Below, piece by piece: positions 15,971 through 24,774 of a stretch of 41,291 bases of DNA. This DNA comes from Microvirga rosea. Its GTDB lineage: Bacteria > Pseudomonadota > Alphaproteobacteria > Rhizobiales > Beijerinckiaceae. The position numbers were made by a program, and so were the translations under genes. Location: assembly GCF_020595095.1 (NCBI RefSeq), contig NZ_JAJDOP010000022.1, positions 1-41,291 on the forward strand, written 5' to 3'. Under the pieces are notes generated by a model. It saw nothing but the letters and a program-made list of their open reading frames with translations, searched no databases and was not told where the DNA came from. Every line of letters starts with the position of its first letter. Within the stretch, counting starts at the first letter, position 1.

Positions 15971-18900
15971 ATGTCATCCGAGAAGAAACTAAATATTGCC
16001 CCCCCAAAAAGCCATTACGAACTCGACCTTGTCTCTCCAGCTATCGCTGACGGATCTTTGTCTACAGAAGCTGAGGCACTGTCGCACAGCCTGTCCGCTT
16101 CTTCCGTCATTTCTGGCACGACTGGTGGGGATTCACTCACTGGCAGCTCCAGCGCGGACGAGATCCACGGATATGGATCGTATGACAGCAATGCCCCAGA
16201 CTGGATTCGCGCGGGCGATGGCAATGATACGATCTATGGAGGAACCGGATATGAGAACCTATTTGGCGATGCCGGAAATGATGAATTTCGGTCTGGTCTT
16301 GGCACTGGGTTCCAGTACGGTGGCGAAGGAGATGACATATTCCATGTGACCTCCTTCGGGGCGACGGGGGGATTCGACGTAATCGACGGGCAAGGTGGTT
16401 CTGATACAATTATCTTCGAACTCGGCGATCAGATCGGGACAACACAACAAAGCATTGGCCTGAAGCAAGTTCAGAATGTTGAGCTTATCCGAGGCAGCAC
16501 CGCTGGCAATACAGACATTCGTGGTGATGATGCTGGTTCGATCTTGGACCTTCGCGGGACGACGCTTGAGAACATCAGACATATTGTCGGCGGCACGGGC
16601 GACGACACAATCTACCTGTCTGGCACTGATCAAACGGACCCCACATCCACCACTCGCAATGATACTGTCTTGGCTGGTGGCGGTAACGATACTGTCTACG
16701 GTGGATATGGCGACGATAGTATTGTCGGCGGAGCCGGGAACGATGTACTTGTCGGCGGAATTGGCAACGACACCCTCGATGGAGGCGCCGACTTTGACGT
16801 CGCGCGTCTTGCTGGAGACGCCAGTGAGTGGCAGCTTAGTCAAGTGGTCGGCAAGCCATTTACCTGGCAGTTCACACGGACAGACACGTTAACAGGAGCC
16901 ACAGAGACAGAAACCCTGATTGGGATTGAGGTTGCGCAGTTTGAATCAGGCGCAAGCGTTGTCCTGAATCAGTCCCCTACCGCTCCCGTTGATAGTGACG
17001 CTAGTGCGAATGAAGTCTCTGAGAATGCTACGAATGGTACCTATGTCGGTATAACTGCGTCCTCATCGGACCCTGACTCGAGTATTCCTGTAACGTACTA
17101 TCTGATCAATAGCGCCGATGGGATATTCTCGATAGATCCAGTTACAGGCGCAGTATATGTCGCCGACGCATCTCGCCTAAATTATGAGGATCGCACAGCG
17201 TATACAATTGTTATTGGCGCTTCCGACGGTTCTAGTTCGAGTAGAACTACCTACCAAATTAACGTTCTTGACGGGAGTGACATTATACACGGCACGTCAG
17301 GTGACGACTCAATAAACGGCTCTCAGTTCGATGACACCATTTTGGGCGGAGCAGGGAATGATACCCTCAACGGCGCCAATGGAAATGACGTGTTCCTTGT
17401 TGGCGGCGCTGGGGACGGGTTTGACGCCATTAATGGCGGTTTCGGGAACGACACCATTCGAGCAACAGCCAACAATACAGTTATAGGGCTTGCAAGTCTC
17501 GGTCTTATTGAACGAATTGATGCAGATGGTTTCACGGGAGTTACAATCAAGGGCAGCGACGACAGCAACCTACTGTCGTTTAGCGGGATCACCCTCACCG
17601 CTATCAGTCTCATCAGCGCCGGAAGAGGCAACGATAGTATCACTGGAAGCACAGCAAACGACATTATCTCTGGCGATCAGGGAAACGACTTCTTAGACGG
17701 AGGTCTTGGAGACGATACATTCCTGTTTTCCGGCGACGCAGATGGATTTGATCGAATTAGCGGCGGAGGCGGATACAACTCCATAAGAGCAACCTCTGAC
17801 AATACTGTGATTGGACTCACCGATTTCACCTCAATCGCAGAGATCAGTTCCGGTGGCTACACCAACGTCTCAATCTCGGGAAGTGATGCCGGCGACACCT
17901 TGAACTTCGTCTCTGTCACGTTGAACGGCATTACACAAATTCGCGGCGGTGCTGGAAACGACGCCATTACTGGCACCGCAGTTGCTGACATCATCAGCGG
18001 TGACTCTGGCGACGACACGTTGATCGGTGGAGGCGGCGATGACATTTTCCGCTACACTGGGCAAAGTGATGGCTTCGATAGCGTCGTGGGTGGCATCGGA
18101 ACGGATACCATTATGGCTATGGTCGATAACACGGCCATCGGGTTGAAAGGCGTCGCAGTCGAGGAGATTTCGTCGAATGGGTTCGCAAACGTCTCGGTCC
18201 AGGGAAGTGGTGGAGCGGACGTGCTGAATTTCTCGTCCACCACGCTAACAGGCATCTCTCACATAAGTGGTGGGGATGGGAACGATACAATCACTGGAAG
18301 TGCGGCAAGTGATACCCTTTTTGGCGATGCTGGGGTCGACTCCTTGAGTGGCGGCTTAGGCAACGATACCATCATCGGTGGATCCGGTGATGACTGGTTG
18401 TATGGCGACGCTGGCGACGATGTATTCTATTCGGACGCGGCCGAGGGATACGATTATGTTACCGGCGGTATCGGGTTTGACGCCATCAGAGCGACTGCGA
18501 GCAACTCGGCGATTGGGCTCCGTGGCCTCACCGGAATTGAGGAAATTAGTGCCTCAGGCTATAGCAACGTCATAATCCAGGGAAGTTCAGGTGCTGATAC
18601 CCTAAACTTCACCGGCGTGACCCTATCCGGCATCAGCGAGATTGATGGGGGCGCCGGCAATGATGCAATTATTGGAAGTGCGACAAATGACACGATATCA
18701 GGGGGAGCCGGAGATGACAGTCTCAACGGCGATCTCGGGAATGATATCTTTCTAGTGTCAGGGAATGCTGACGGTTATGACATTGTGCAAGGCGGTGCCG
18801 GCCATGACATTCTTAAGGCAGTTTCAGACAATACCGTTATTGGCCTGAAAGGCATCTCAACGCTTGAAGAAATCAGTGCCGACGGTTTCGCCAATGTCAT

Positions 18901-20254
18901 GATTTCCGGAAGCTCCGGTAAGGACAACTTAGACTTTTCGACTGTCGTTCTGACAGGGATTGCACAAATTGATGGCGGAGCCGGAAACGACACTATCATT
19001 GGCGCAGTCAGCAACGACGTAGTCCTCGGACAATCTGGGACGGACTCTATCAGCGGAGGAGGCGGCTCAGACACATTGGTCGGTGGTCTCGATGACGATT
19101 TTCTGAACGGAGACGCTGGCGACGACGTTTTCCTGATGTCAGGCTCATCGGATGGGTTCGATTTTTTCAACGGTGGCGACGGTTACGATGTGATCCGAGC
19201 CACTGCTGATAACACGGTTATTGGGATTAGGAGCCTTCTAGGGGTCGAGGCGATACAGGCAAACGGCTACGCCAGTGTCATTATTTCTGGCGGCAATACT
19301 GCCGACACATTGAACTTCAGTACCATCACCCTGGATGGCATCGGCCAGATCAATGGAGGCGCTGGGAATGATACGATTACTGGAACGAGCCAGGCCGACA
19401 CTATTTCGGGAGACGCTGGGAATGATCGGCTCGATGGCGGCGCCGGGGACGATGTCTTCTTAGTAGCAGGCTCTACCAACGGCTTCGACAATATTAATGG
19501 TGGCTCTGGTTACGATGTTGTCAAGGCGGCGGCGGCCAACACGGTTATTGGTTTGACCGCGGTGGGAGCGGTAGAAGAAATCTCCAGCGGCGGCTTCTCT
19601 AACGTCTCCATATCAGGAAGTACCGGGAACGATAGCCTCGATTTCTCGACCGTCCTGGTCACCGGCATTAGCGAGATTCTGGGTGGCACAGGGAATGACA
19701 CAATCTTTGGTAGCGCTGGGGATGATGTTATCTCGGGCGGAGCCGGAGCAGACGTCCTCACAGGCGGTGGAGGCTCAGACACAGTCTCATATGCGTCCAG
19801 TACCGCGGCAGTGACAGTAAATCTCAGTCTTGCCGCCCAGACTGGTGGCGACGCGCAAGGCGACACACTGAGCGGATTCGAGAATGTCACGGGAGGCAAT
19901 TTCGCTGATACAATAACAGGAGACGTTGGTAGCAACGTTCTATCAGGCGGTGGGGGAGCCGATCGCTTGACGGGAGGCGCCGGGAACGACTTTCTGTTTG
20001 GAGGGGCCGGGGCGGACGCCTTCGTTTTCCGCACAGGCTTTGGAAGCGATACCATCGAGGACTTCTCTGTCAGCTCAGGCGACGTGATAGAGTTGGGTGG
20101 CCTAAGCGGCATTACAAGCTTTGCCGATCTGATTGGCCGAATGACTGAAACTGCAGGGGCCACAGTCCTTTCATTCGATGATGGAAACTCGATTCTCTTG
20201 AAAGGCGTCCTGCAAGCCTCCCTTTCCGCAGATGACTTCCGCTTCACAGCGTAG
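15971..20254 (+). CDS. Giant RTX calcium-binding protein with cadherin-like domain
   Basis: 1427 residues from ATG 15971, preceded by GAAGGGAAGGG; a TTG start at 15884 is possible but unsupported. The N-terminus has no Sec signal. RTX nonapeptide repeats (GGxGxDxLx), which fold as calcium-binding beta-rolls, occur at about 50-130 and 240-300 and then throughout. A cadherin-like domain spans about 335-435 (SENATNGTYVGITASSSDPD, IFSIDPVTGAVYVADASRLN YEDRTAYTI). From about residue 475, seven tandem modules repeat a non-RTX block (IRATADNTVIG, EEISAxGFxNV, TLNFSxxxLTGI) between RTX stretches. The C-terminus (GGAGADAFVFRTGFGSDTIE, DFSV..GDVIELGG, LSADDFRFTA) resembles type I secretion signals. It is probably an exported adhesin or matrix protein; no catalytic domain is visible. 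Confidence 0.9.
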   Translation: MSSEKKLNIAPPKSHYELDLVSPAIADGSLSTEAEALSHSLSASSVISGTTGGDSLTGSSSADEIHGYGSYDSNAPDWIRAGDGNDTIYGGTGYENLFGDAGNDEFRSGLGTGFQYGGEGDDIFHVTSFGATGGFDVIDGQGGSDTIIFELGDQIGTTQQSIGLKQVQNVELIRGSTAGNTDIRGDDAGSILDLRGTTLENIRHIVGGTGDDTIYLSGTDQTDPTSTTRNDTVLAGGGNDTVYGGYGDDSIVGGAGNDVLVGGIGNDTLDGGADFDVARLAGDASEWQLSQVVGKPFTWQFTRTDTLTGATETETLIGIEVAQFESGASVVLNQSPTAPVDSDASANEVSENATNGTYVGITASSSDPDSSIPVTYYLINSADGIFSIDPVTGAVYVADASRLNYEDRTAYTIVIGASDGSSSSRTTYQINVLDGSDIIHGTSGDDSINGSQFDDTILGGAGNDTLNGANGNDVFLVGGAGDGFDAINGGFGNDTIRATANNTVIGLASLGLIERIDADGFTGVTIKGSDDSNLLSFSGITLTAISLISAGRGNDSITGSTANDIISGDQGNDFLDGGLGDDTFLFSGDADGFDRISGGGGYNSIRATSDNTVIGLTDFTSIAEISSGGYTNVSISGSDAGDTLNFVSVTLNGITQIRGGAGNDAITGTAVADIISGDSGDDTLIGGGGDDIFRYTGQSDGFDSVVGGIGTDTIMAMVDNTAIGLKGVAVEEISSNGFANVSVQGSGGADVLNFSSTTLTGISHISGGDGNDTITGSAASDTLFGDAGVDSLSGGLGNDTIIGGSGDDWLYGDAGDDVFYSDAAEGYDYVTGGIGFDAIRATASNSAIGLRGLTGIEEISASGYSNVIIQGSSGADTLNFTGVTLSGISEIDGGAGNDAIIGSATNDTISGGAGDDSLNGDLGNDIFLVSGNADGYDIVQGGAGHDILKAVSDNTVIGLKGISTLEEISADGFANVMISGSSGKDNLDFSTVVLTGIAQIDGGAGNDTIIGAVSNDVVLGQSGTDSISGGGGSDTLVGGLDDDFLNGDAGDDVFLMSGSSDGFDFFNGGDGYDVIRATADNTVIGIRSLLGVEAIQANGYASVIISGGNTADTLNFSTITLDGIGQINGGAGNDTITGTSQADTISGDAGNDRLDGGAGDDVFLVAGSTNGFDNINGGSGYDVVKAAAANTVIGLTAVGAVEEISSGGFSNVSISGSTGNDSLDFSTVLVTGISEILGGTGNDTIFGSAGDDVISGGAGADVLTGGGGSDTVSYASSTAAVTVNLSLAAQTGGDAQGDTLSGFENVTGGNFADTITGDVGSNVLSGGGGADRLTGGAGNDFLFGGAGADAFVFRTGFGSDTIEDFSVSSGDVIELGGLSGITSFADLIGRMTETAGATVLSFDDGNSILLKGVLQASLSADDFRFTA
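17393..19780 (+). repeat. Seven tandem modules inside the RTX gene
   Basis: Each unit is about 108-127 codons. It opens with F-L-x-x-G-x-x-D-G-F-D, then GGxGxDxIxA, NTVIGL, an EEIS-x-x-GF-x-NV strand, GSxGxDxLxFS, LTGIxxIxGGAGNDTI, and one or more RTX nonapeptides. The first unit starts at 17393 and the last at 19457. Units are related but clearly diverged, so the array is old rather than newly amplified. Confidence 0.85.
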
Positions 20255-21103
20255 CCGAACTTAGCTATGTGGCCGGAGTCTTGATAACAGGCATCCGGCC
20301 AAGTACGGCCTCGATGAGGCCCTTGGGATTTGAAGGATTGACAATCGGGCCAGAGAAGCTGGCGGTATCACCGTAACTCCAGTTGGATGCACTGCTGCAG
20401 CTGGGCCAGCAACCATCCATACTGGAACACCCCTTAGTGATTTCCGACTTCTATGGCGCTGAGGCCGATCGATCTTTAACTTAAGGCCACTACACGCCGT
20501 CCAATTAAGGAAAATAATCTTACATTTCAGTAGATATCTGCCCAAGAATAAGCAGGCTTTTAGGGCGCCAGAGGTGCAGCCAAAAGGCATGAGCGATGAT
20601 CTGGGGTAATAGGCGATGGCACTTGCTTAGGAGACCGCTCTGCGTTGAGCGGTGCAGATCGCTTACTTTCCGGCGATGGCTATCGAAACAGGTTCGGCAG
20701 ATCGTCTCGATGACGGCACGACCGAGAATCTTCTGCAAGGCCAGCAGATCTGCAGCAATTGCGCAGATGTGGGACGTAGTCGCGCCACACCGCGCGTTCA
20801 GAGGAGGCCGGGCCTGAGCCGCAGTTGTTTACTTGGCCTCCAAGAGAGTACTCGACACGACTGGAACTTTTCACCGTTCCGGATTCAGTGGAACAGCGAA
20901 GATGAAGGTAGGCCGTGCGGCACCGCCTTTTGTGATGTGGTGATATGACGAGATGGTAGGTCGTCCGCAATGGAAGACTTCTGTTGCAAGAGCAACCAAG
21001 CTGCTGTGCTTCCTGCCCCGATTACCAATCTAGTCGTCCGTACAACAACGCAACAGCGAATAGCACAGCTTCGCGCAAGCTTCCGATTGTACAAGGAGCC
21101 AAA
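20255..21103. other. Intergenic region between RTX gene and first flagellin
   Basis: About 850 bases without a recognisable gene. Shortly after the RTX stop, GGCCGGA (20271-20277) pairs with TCCGGCC (20294-20300), a possible terminator without a T-run. Several frames of 70-100 codons exist on both strands but lack family signatures and plausible starts. The last part leads into the flagellin promoter and leader. Confidence 0.4.
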
Positions 21104-21115
21104 TAGCAGGTTGAG
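21104..21115 (+). promoter_or_regulatory. Conserved element upstream of flagellin 1 leader
   Basis: TAGCAGGTTGAG, identical to 36569-36580 before the second flagellin. It lies 23 bases ahead of the 51-bp leader here and 22 bases ahead there, while the spacer sequences differ. The constant spacing suggests a promoter half or an activator site. TTGAG here and CTCAA at the leader start form an inverted pair. Confidence 0.5.
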
Positions 21116-21138
21116 ATCACAGTCCAAAAGACCAGTAA

Positions 21139-21189
21139 CTCAATTGCATGATGCAATCCTGCTATACCGGTGCAAGTCCGGTATGTCCC
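21139..21189 (+). ncRNA. Flagellin 5' leader RNA, copy 1 (flg-Rhizobiales-like)
   Basis: A 51-bp block identical to the one before the second flagellin. It holds two perfect hairpins: ATTGCAT (21143-21149) with ATGCAAT (21151-21157), and ATACCGG (21164-21170) with CCGGTAT (21178-21184), loop TGCAAGT. It ends in TGTCCC, complementary to GGGACA (21254-21259), which lies at the ribosome site just before the flagellin ATG. From memory, Rfam describes a flg-Rhizobiales RNA motif upstream of flagellin genes, which this probably is. It may control flagellin mRNA translation or stability, as FlbT does on the Caulobacter fljK leader. Confidence 0.65.
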
Positions 21190-21263
21190 TCAATTTTGAA
21201 ATCAATGGGATGACCAATGCTTAGGTCTGTCCCGCAAAACTTGCTCACTCAAAGGGACAGCCC

Positions 21264-22436
21264 ATGTCTAGCCTTCTGACAAACACCTCCGCCATGACCG
21301 CCCTGACGACGCTGAAAAGCATCGCAGGTCAGCTCGACCAGACCAGCAGCCGGATCTCCACCGGTCTGAAGGTGAATGACGCTTCGGACAACGCAGCGTA
21401 CTGGTCGATCGCCACCACCATCCGCGCCGACAACGGCTCGCTCGGTGCAGTGAAGGACGCTCTCGGCCTTGGCGCCGCTTCGGTCGACACCGCCTTCAAC
21501 GGCATGAACCGCTCGATCGAGCTGATGAAGGACATCCAGGCTAAGCTCACGGCCGCGATGTCTCCGAACGTCGACCGCGCCAAGATCCAGACCGAAATTG
21601 ACGCCAAGCTGAAGGAGCTCAAGCAGACCTCCGACGCTTCGGTCGTGTCGGGCGAAAACTGGCTCTCCACCGATTCCTCGGCGGGCAACTACGTTTCCGA
21701 TCGTAAGGTTGTGGCTTCGTTCACCCGTATCGACGGCAACATCACAGTCGACACGGTGACGATTTCCGTCAACGACACGAAGCTGTACGACAAGACCACC
21801 ACGGCTGCTTCCGGCACTGCCACGAACGCCGACATCTCGGCCGCCAAGGCAGCCTACACGACGGCCGAAGCGGATTGGGATGCTGCTCAGTCGACTTGGG
21901 ACCGCAGTGCTAAGGACGCGGCTGCCAAGACGGCTCTCGACACCGCTCAGACCACCTTCAACACCGCCAAGCAGACCTATGCGACCGCCATCGACACGGC
22001 GAACAAGACCGCTCAGGCCAAGATCGACGGTGAAGGCGGCATTCTCAACAAGGAATGGGGCGTTCTCGGCAAGGACGAGGATGGAGCCTACAAGGCCTAC
22101 GAGGTGTCGATCGACAAGATTGATATCTCGAACATCCAGAACCAGGACCTTTCCAAGCTGCGCGCCTACGTGGCAGCCGTGGACAAGGCTCTGGGTGCGA
22201 TGACCGACGCAGCGACCACGCTGGGTGCGAACAAGTCGCAGATCGCTTCGCAGACGACCTTCGTCGAATCGCTCATCAAGGCGAACGAGCGCTCGATCGG
22301 CACGCTGGTTGACGCGGACATGGAAGAAGAGTCGACCCGCCTTAAGGCTCTGCAGGTTCAGCAGCAGCTCGGCGTTCAAGCCCTCAGCATTGCCAACGGC
22401 AGCACGCAGAGCATCCTCTCGCTCTTCCAGGGCTAA
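21264..22436 (+). CDS. Flagellin (copy 1)
   Basis: 390 residues. The N-terminal D0/D1 region (MSSLLTNTSAMTALTTLKSI, ISTGLKVNDASDNAAYWSIA) and C-terminal region (LVDADMEEESTRLKALQVQQ, QLGVQALSIANG, ending LSLFQG) are standard flagellin N and C domains. The middle is a Thr/Ala/Asp-rich helical segment (about 180-250), offering many Ser/Thr as possible glycosylation sites. The protein is exported by the flagellar type III system and polymerises into the filament. It is about 93% identical to the copy at 36689. It follows a structured leader and ends in a strong terminator, so it is monocistronic. AAAGGGA before the ATG is the ribosome site and may be masked by the leader. Confidence 0.97.
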   Translation: MSSLLTNTSAMTALTTLKSIAGQLDQTSSRISTGLKVNDASDNAAYWSIATTIRADNGSLGAVKDALGLGAASVDTAFNGMNRSIELMKDIQAKLTAAMSPNVDRAKIQTEIDAKLKELKQTSDASVVSGENWLSTDSSAGNYVSDRKVVASFTRIDGNITVDTVTISVNDTKLYDKTTTAASGTATNADISAAKAAYTTAEADWDAAQSTWDRSAKDAAAKTALDTAQTTFNTAKQTYATAIDTANKTAQAKIDGEGGILNKEWGVLGKDEDGAYKAYEVSIDKIDISNIQNQDLSKLRAYVAAVDKALGAMTDAATTLGANKSQIASQTTFVESLIKANERSIGTLVDADMEEESTRLKALQVQQQLGVQALSIANGSTQSILSLFQG

Positions 22437-22457
22437 GCGCGATTATATAAGGAACAG

Positions 22458-22487
22458 AGAACCACGCTTCGTACGAAGCGTGGTTCT
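22458..22487 (+). terminator. Terminator of flagellin 1
   Basis: A perfect 30-base palindrome, AGAACCACGCTTCGT followed by its reverse complement, then ATTTATATT. It starts 21 bases after the flagellin stop. This is a strong intrinsic terminator. Confidence 0.85.
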
Positions 22488-22665
22488 ATTTATATTCGGA
22501 AGAAACAACCTGTCCCACGTTGGGACAGATCTATTGCAAACAGATCTTGTTCAGCAGGGTGCACCAACACGCTGAAGTGATCGCTATAACTCCGCCCAAT
22601 TCAGTCATAGCTCGGCCAAAAGCAAATTTCCATTAGCATTGCCAGCCGAGCTCTAAGAGGTATTT

Positions 22666-23718
22666 ATGTCTGCCTCACGTGATCTTTTGGTTACAATATC
22701 ATGGCTGCAACCTCTCGATATAGCAGCTGCATCAATGATACGGCGCGGCCTAGAATTGTCGCGAAACGTTCTCGTGCTGCTCAGAGGGAAAGCGCTAGCA
22801 CCTTCAGCACATCTCAATCTCTTCACAGCTCACGAGCGCACAGAGATGCTCCGCTCCGCGTTTCCAAAGGAAATGGAGACTGGTCGGCTGATAGTGCGCG
22901 CACTAGAAGACGAATTTTATCTCGATCACTTCTGGGAAAGAGCTGTGCAAGCTCATGTGGACCAAGTCCTTTCAGATATCGGCGGTGCGACGAAAGTTGG
23001 CCTTCTGGGCGACGTAGATGGAACTCTATCAACCTACACGCACCGGTTTCCTGATTGGGCAAGCCACAGTGTGAGAGTTCCAGGCCTTGCAGAACTTCCC
23101 AGTGCATCGAAGCTGCGCATCTCATACCTCGCAGAAAAACCTGAAGATTTCATCTTAGCGTGCCCTAAGGCTGTAGAACCCTTGCTTCATGAGCACATGA
23201 AATCGGCCCGTTTCCGCTGGTTGCGTGAAGACGCGAAAGCGCTACAAGAATTTCGAGAGAGCGAGGAACTCGCACTCAACGCGTCGCCTGCTTTAACTGT
23301 CAATACGGTTTGTGAGCAGGCGGGGGCCGTCCTCCTGATCAAAAAGCGCTCGTGGCCTGGCCGGGGTCTCTACGAGCTTCCCGGCGCCCCTGCGATATCC
23401 AAAGAGAGCCTCAAAACAACTGCTATACGGGCTCTTCAAAGGCAAACGGAGGTCGCGGACCAGCGTGGCCCAATTCCTGAGGGCATTCTTAGTCGATACG
23501 TTGCTCGATCAGCGTACTTCGACGATGCGGATCGGGATGGTCGGGGCAGATTCATATCCCAGGCATTCTTGGTCCAGTTTCCACGAGGGAAGACAAGGTT
23601 CACCATCAATGGTTCCAATGCCGACGCAGATCCGCATTGGGTGCAATTCTCCGACATTGATCGCGTACAACTATATGGAGACCATCGCATGATCATCCGG
23701 AATTTTCTCTCCATATAG
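22666..23718 (+). CDS. NadM-Nudix-like protein with both catalytic motifs degenerate
   Basis: 350 residues aligning end to end with bifunctional NMN adenylyltransferase/Nudix hydrolases (NadM-Nudix, for example slr0787). The N-terminal nucleotidyltransferase part is recognisable from LFTAHERTEMLRSAFP, VGLLGDVDGTLSTYTHRFPD W and a PSASKLR element. The usual RFQPFHxGH, however, reads WLQPLDIAA (residues 13-21), losing both catalytic His. The Nudix part (about 215-350: GAVLLIKKRSWPGRGLYELP G) has A-x5-E-x7-RALQRQTEV in place of G-x5-E-x7-REUxEExGU, losing the metal-binding glutamates. It is probably a pseudoenzyme that binds a nucleotide or partner. It lies between flagellin 1 and the sugar genes, with AGAGG before the ATG. 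Its role is unknown. Confidence 0.75.
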   Translation: MSASRDLLVTISWLQPLDIAAASMIRRGLELSRNVLVLLRGKALAPSAHLNLFTAHERTEMLRSAFPKEMETGRLIVRALEDEFYLDHFWERAVQAHVDQVLSDIGGATKVGLLGDVDGTLSTYTHRFPDWASHSVRVPGLAELPSASKLRISYLAEKPEDFILACPKAVEPLLHEHMKSARFRWLREDAKALQEFRESEELALNASPALTVNTVCEQAGAVLLIKKRSWPGRGLYELPGAPAISKESLKTTAIRALQRQTEVADQRGPIPEGILSRYVARSAYFDDADRDGRGRFISQAFLVQFPRGKTRFTINGSNADADPHWVQFSDIDRVQLYGDHRMIIRNFLSI

Positions 23719-24000
23719 TGCATCGACCAAACAGAATTGGTTGTCCCCGACATTTGGTCCACTGCTCAACACAGCAAGTTTAGCTGATAGAGCGCTAGAT
23801 CATGTCCTGGCATGAGCGAACAGCTGTTCTGCGATCGCAACCCGTTGCCGGCTCAGCCCCGCGCAAGGTTGCTCTCTTAGGTTGGAAGTAGTCTCCATCT
23901 CATCAGTAATCACCGTCGCTGTACTAAATAAGTCAGACCCGTTAGCGTGATGCGAGTGTTAATGGCGGCGCCTTGAATTCCAAGATGGTGCTCTTCCAAA

Positions 24001-24774
24001 ATGAAGGTCGTAATTCTTGCGGGTGGACTGGGCTCGCGCCTAGCTGAGGAAACAGGAGTCCGACCCAAGCCGCTCGTAGAGATCGGCGAGAAGCCTATTC
24101 TTTGGCACATCATGAATATCTACGCTGCGCACGGACTGACCGATTTCATAGTCTGTGCCGGTTACAAAGGCTATATGCTCAAAGAGTACTTCGTGAACCT
24201 CGTTCTACATCATAGCGACGTCACGATTGATCTCGCTACAGGTTCGATCACCCATCATGTGGGGAAGCGGCCGAGCTGGCGGGTAACAGTCGTCGACACG
24301 GGCCTGCACTCAATGACGGGTGGTCGCCTTGGACGTGTGCGAAGCTATCTAGATCCAGACGAGCCGTTTTGCCTAACGTATGGTGACGGCGTCGGCGATA
24401 TCGACATCGCAGCAGAAATCGCGTTTCACAAGCAACACGGCCTGAAGGCTACGATGTGCGCTGTGATGCCCCCAGGCCGCTTCGGAGCGGCCACTATCGA
24501 TGACTACAGAGTGAGCGCGTTCATTGAGAAACCTAGAGGTGATGGGCAGCGCGTCAACGGTGGATTTTTTGTATTGGATCCCTCGGTCTTAGATTTGATT
24601 GAGGGGGACGATACAGTTTGGGAAACGGGCCCACTTGAAGGGCTCGCATCATCCAAGCAGCTGGCGGCGTTCAAGCACGACGGCTTTTGGCAGCCGATGG
24701 ACACTCTCCGCGACCGGATGATGCTTGAGGAACTCTGGAACTCCGGCAGGGCGCCATGGAAGATTTGGGACTAG
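24001..24774 (+). CDS. rfbF: Glucose-1-phosphate cytidylyltransferase
   Basis: 257 residues, the exact usual length. It starts with the nucleotidyltransferase signature MKVVILAGGLGSRLAEETGV RPKPLVEIGEKPILWH. It continues with YGDGVGDIDI (metal-binding Asp), MPPGRFGAATID, the GGFFVLDP motif and FWQPMDTLRDR, all typical of RfbF. It makes CDP-glucose from CTP and glucose-1-phosphate, the first step to CDP-linked 6-deoxy sugars. Its end overlaps rfbG by 19 bases, the start of a four-gene, tightly packed operon. No clear Shine-Dalgarno is visible before this ATG. Confidence 0.93.
   Translation: MKVVILAGGLGSRLAEETGVRPKPLVEIGEKPILWHIMNIYAAHGLTDFIVCAGYKGYMLKEYFVNLVLHHSDVTIDLATGSITHHVGKRPSWRVTVVDTGLHSMTGGRLGRVRSYLDPDEPFCLTYGDGVGDIDIAAEIAFHKQHGLKATMCAVMPPGRFGAATIDDYRVSAFIEKPRGDGQRVNGGFFVLDPSVLDLIEGDDTVWETGPLEGLASSKQLAAFKHDGFWQPMDTLRDRMMLEELWNSGRAPWKIWD

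Noticed and set aside
17393..19780. Tandem repeat considered as a CRISPR-like array
   Set aside because: Repeat units are about 325-380 bases, diverged and fully coding, so it is a protein repeat, not a CRISPR array.
19510..20247. 245-codon minus-strand frame opposite the RTX gene
   Set aside because: Its Pro/Ser-rich, periodic translation only mirrors the RTX repeat.
21249..22379. Long minus-strand frame (376 codons) opposite flagellin 1, with a similar one at 36674-37876
   Set aside because: Both are shadows of the flagellin genes. Codon bias leaves the antisense frame open, and the Val/Arg/Gly-rich products match no family.
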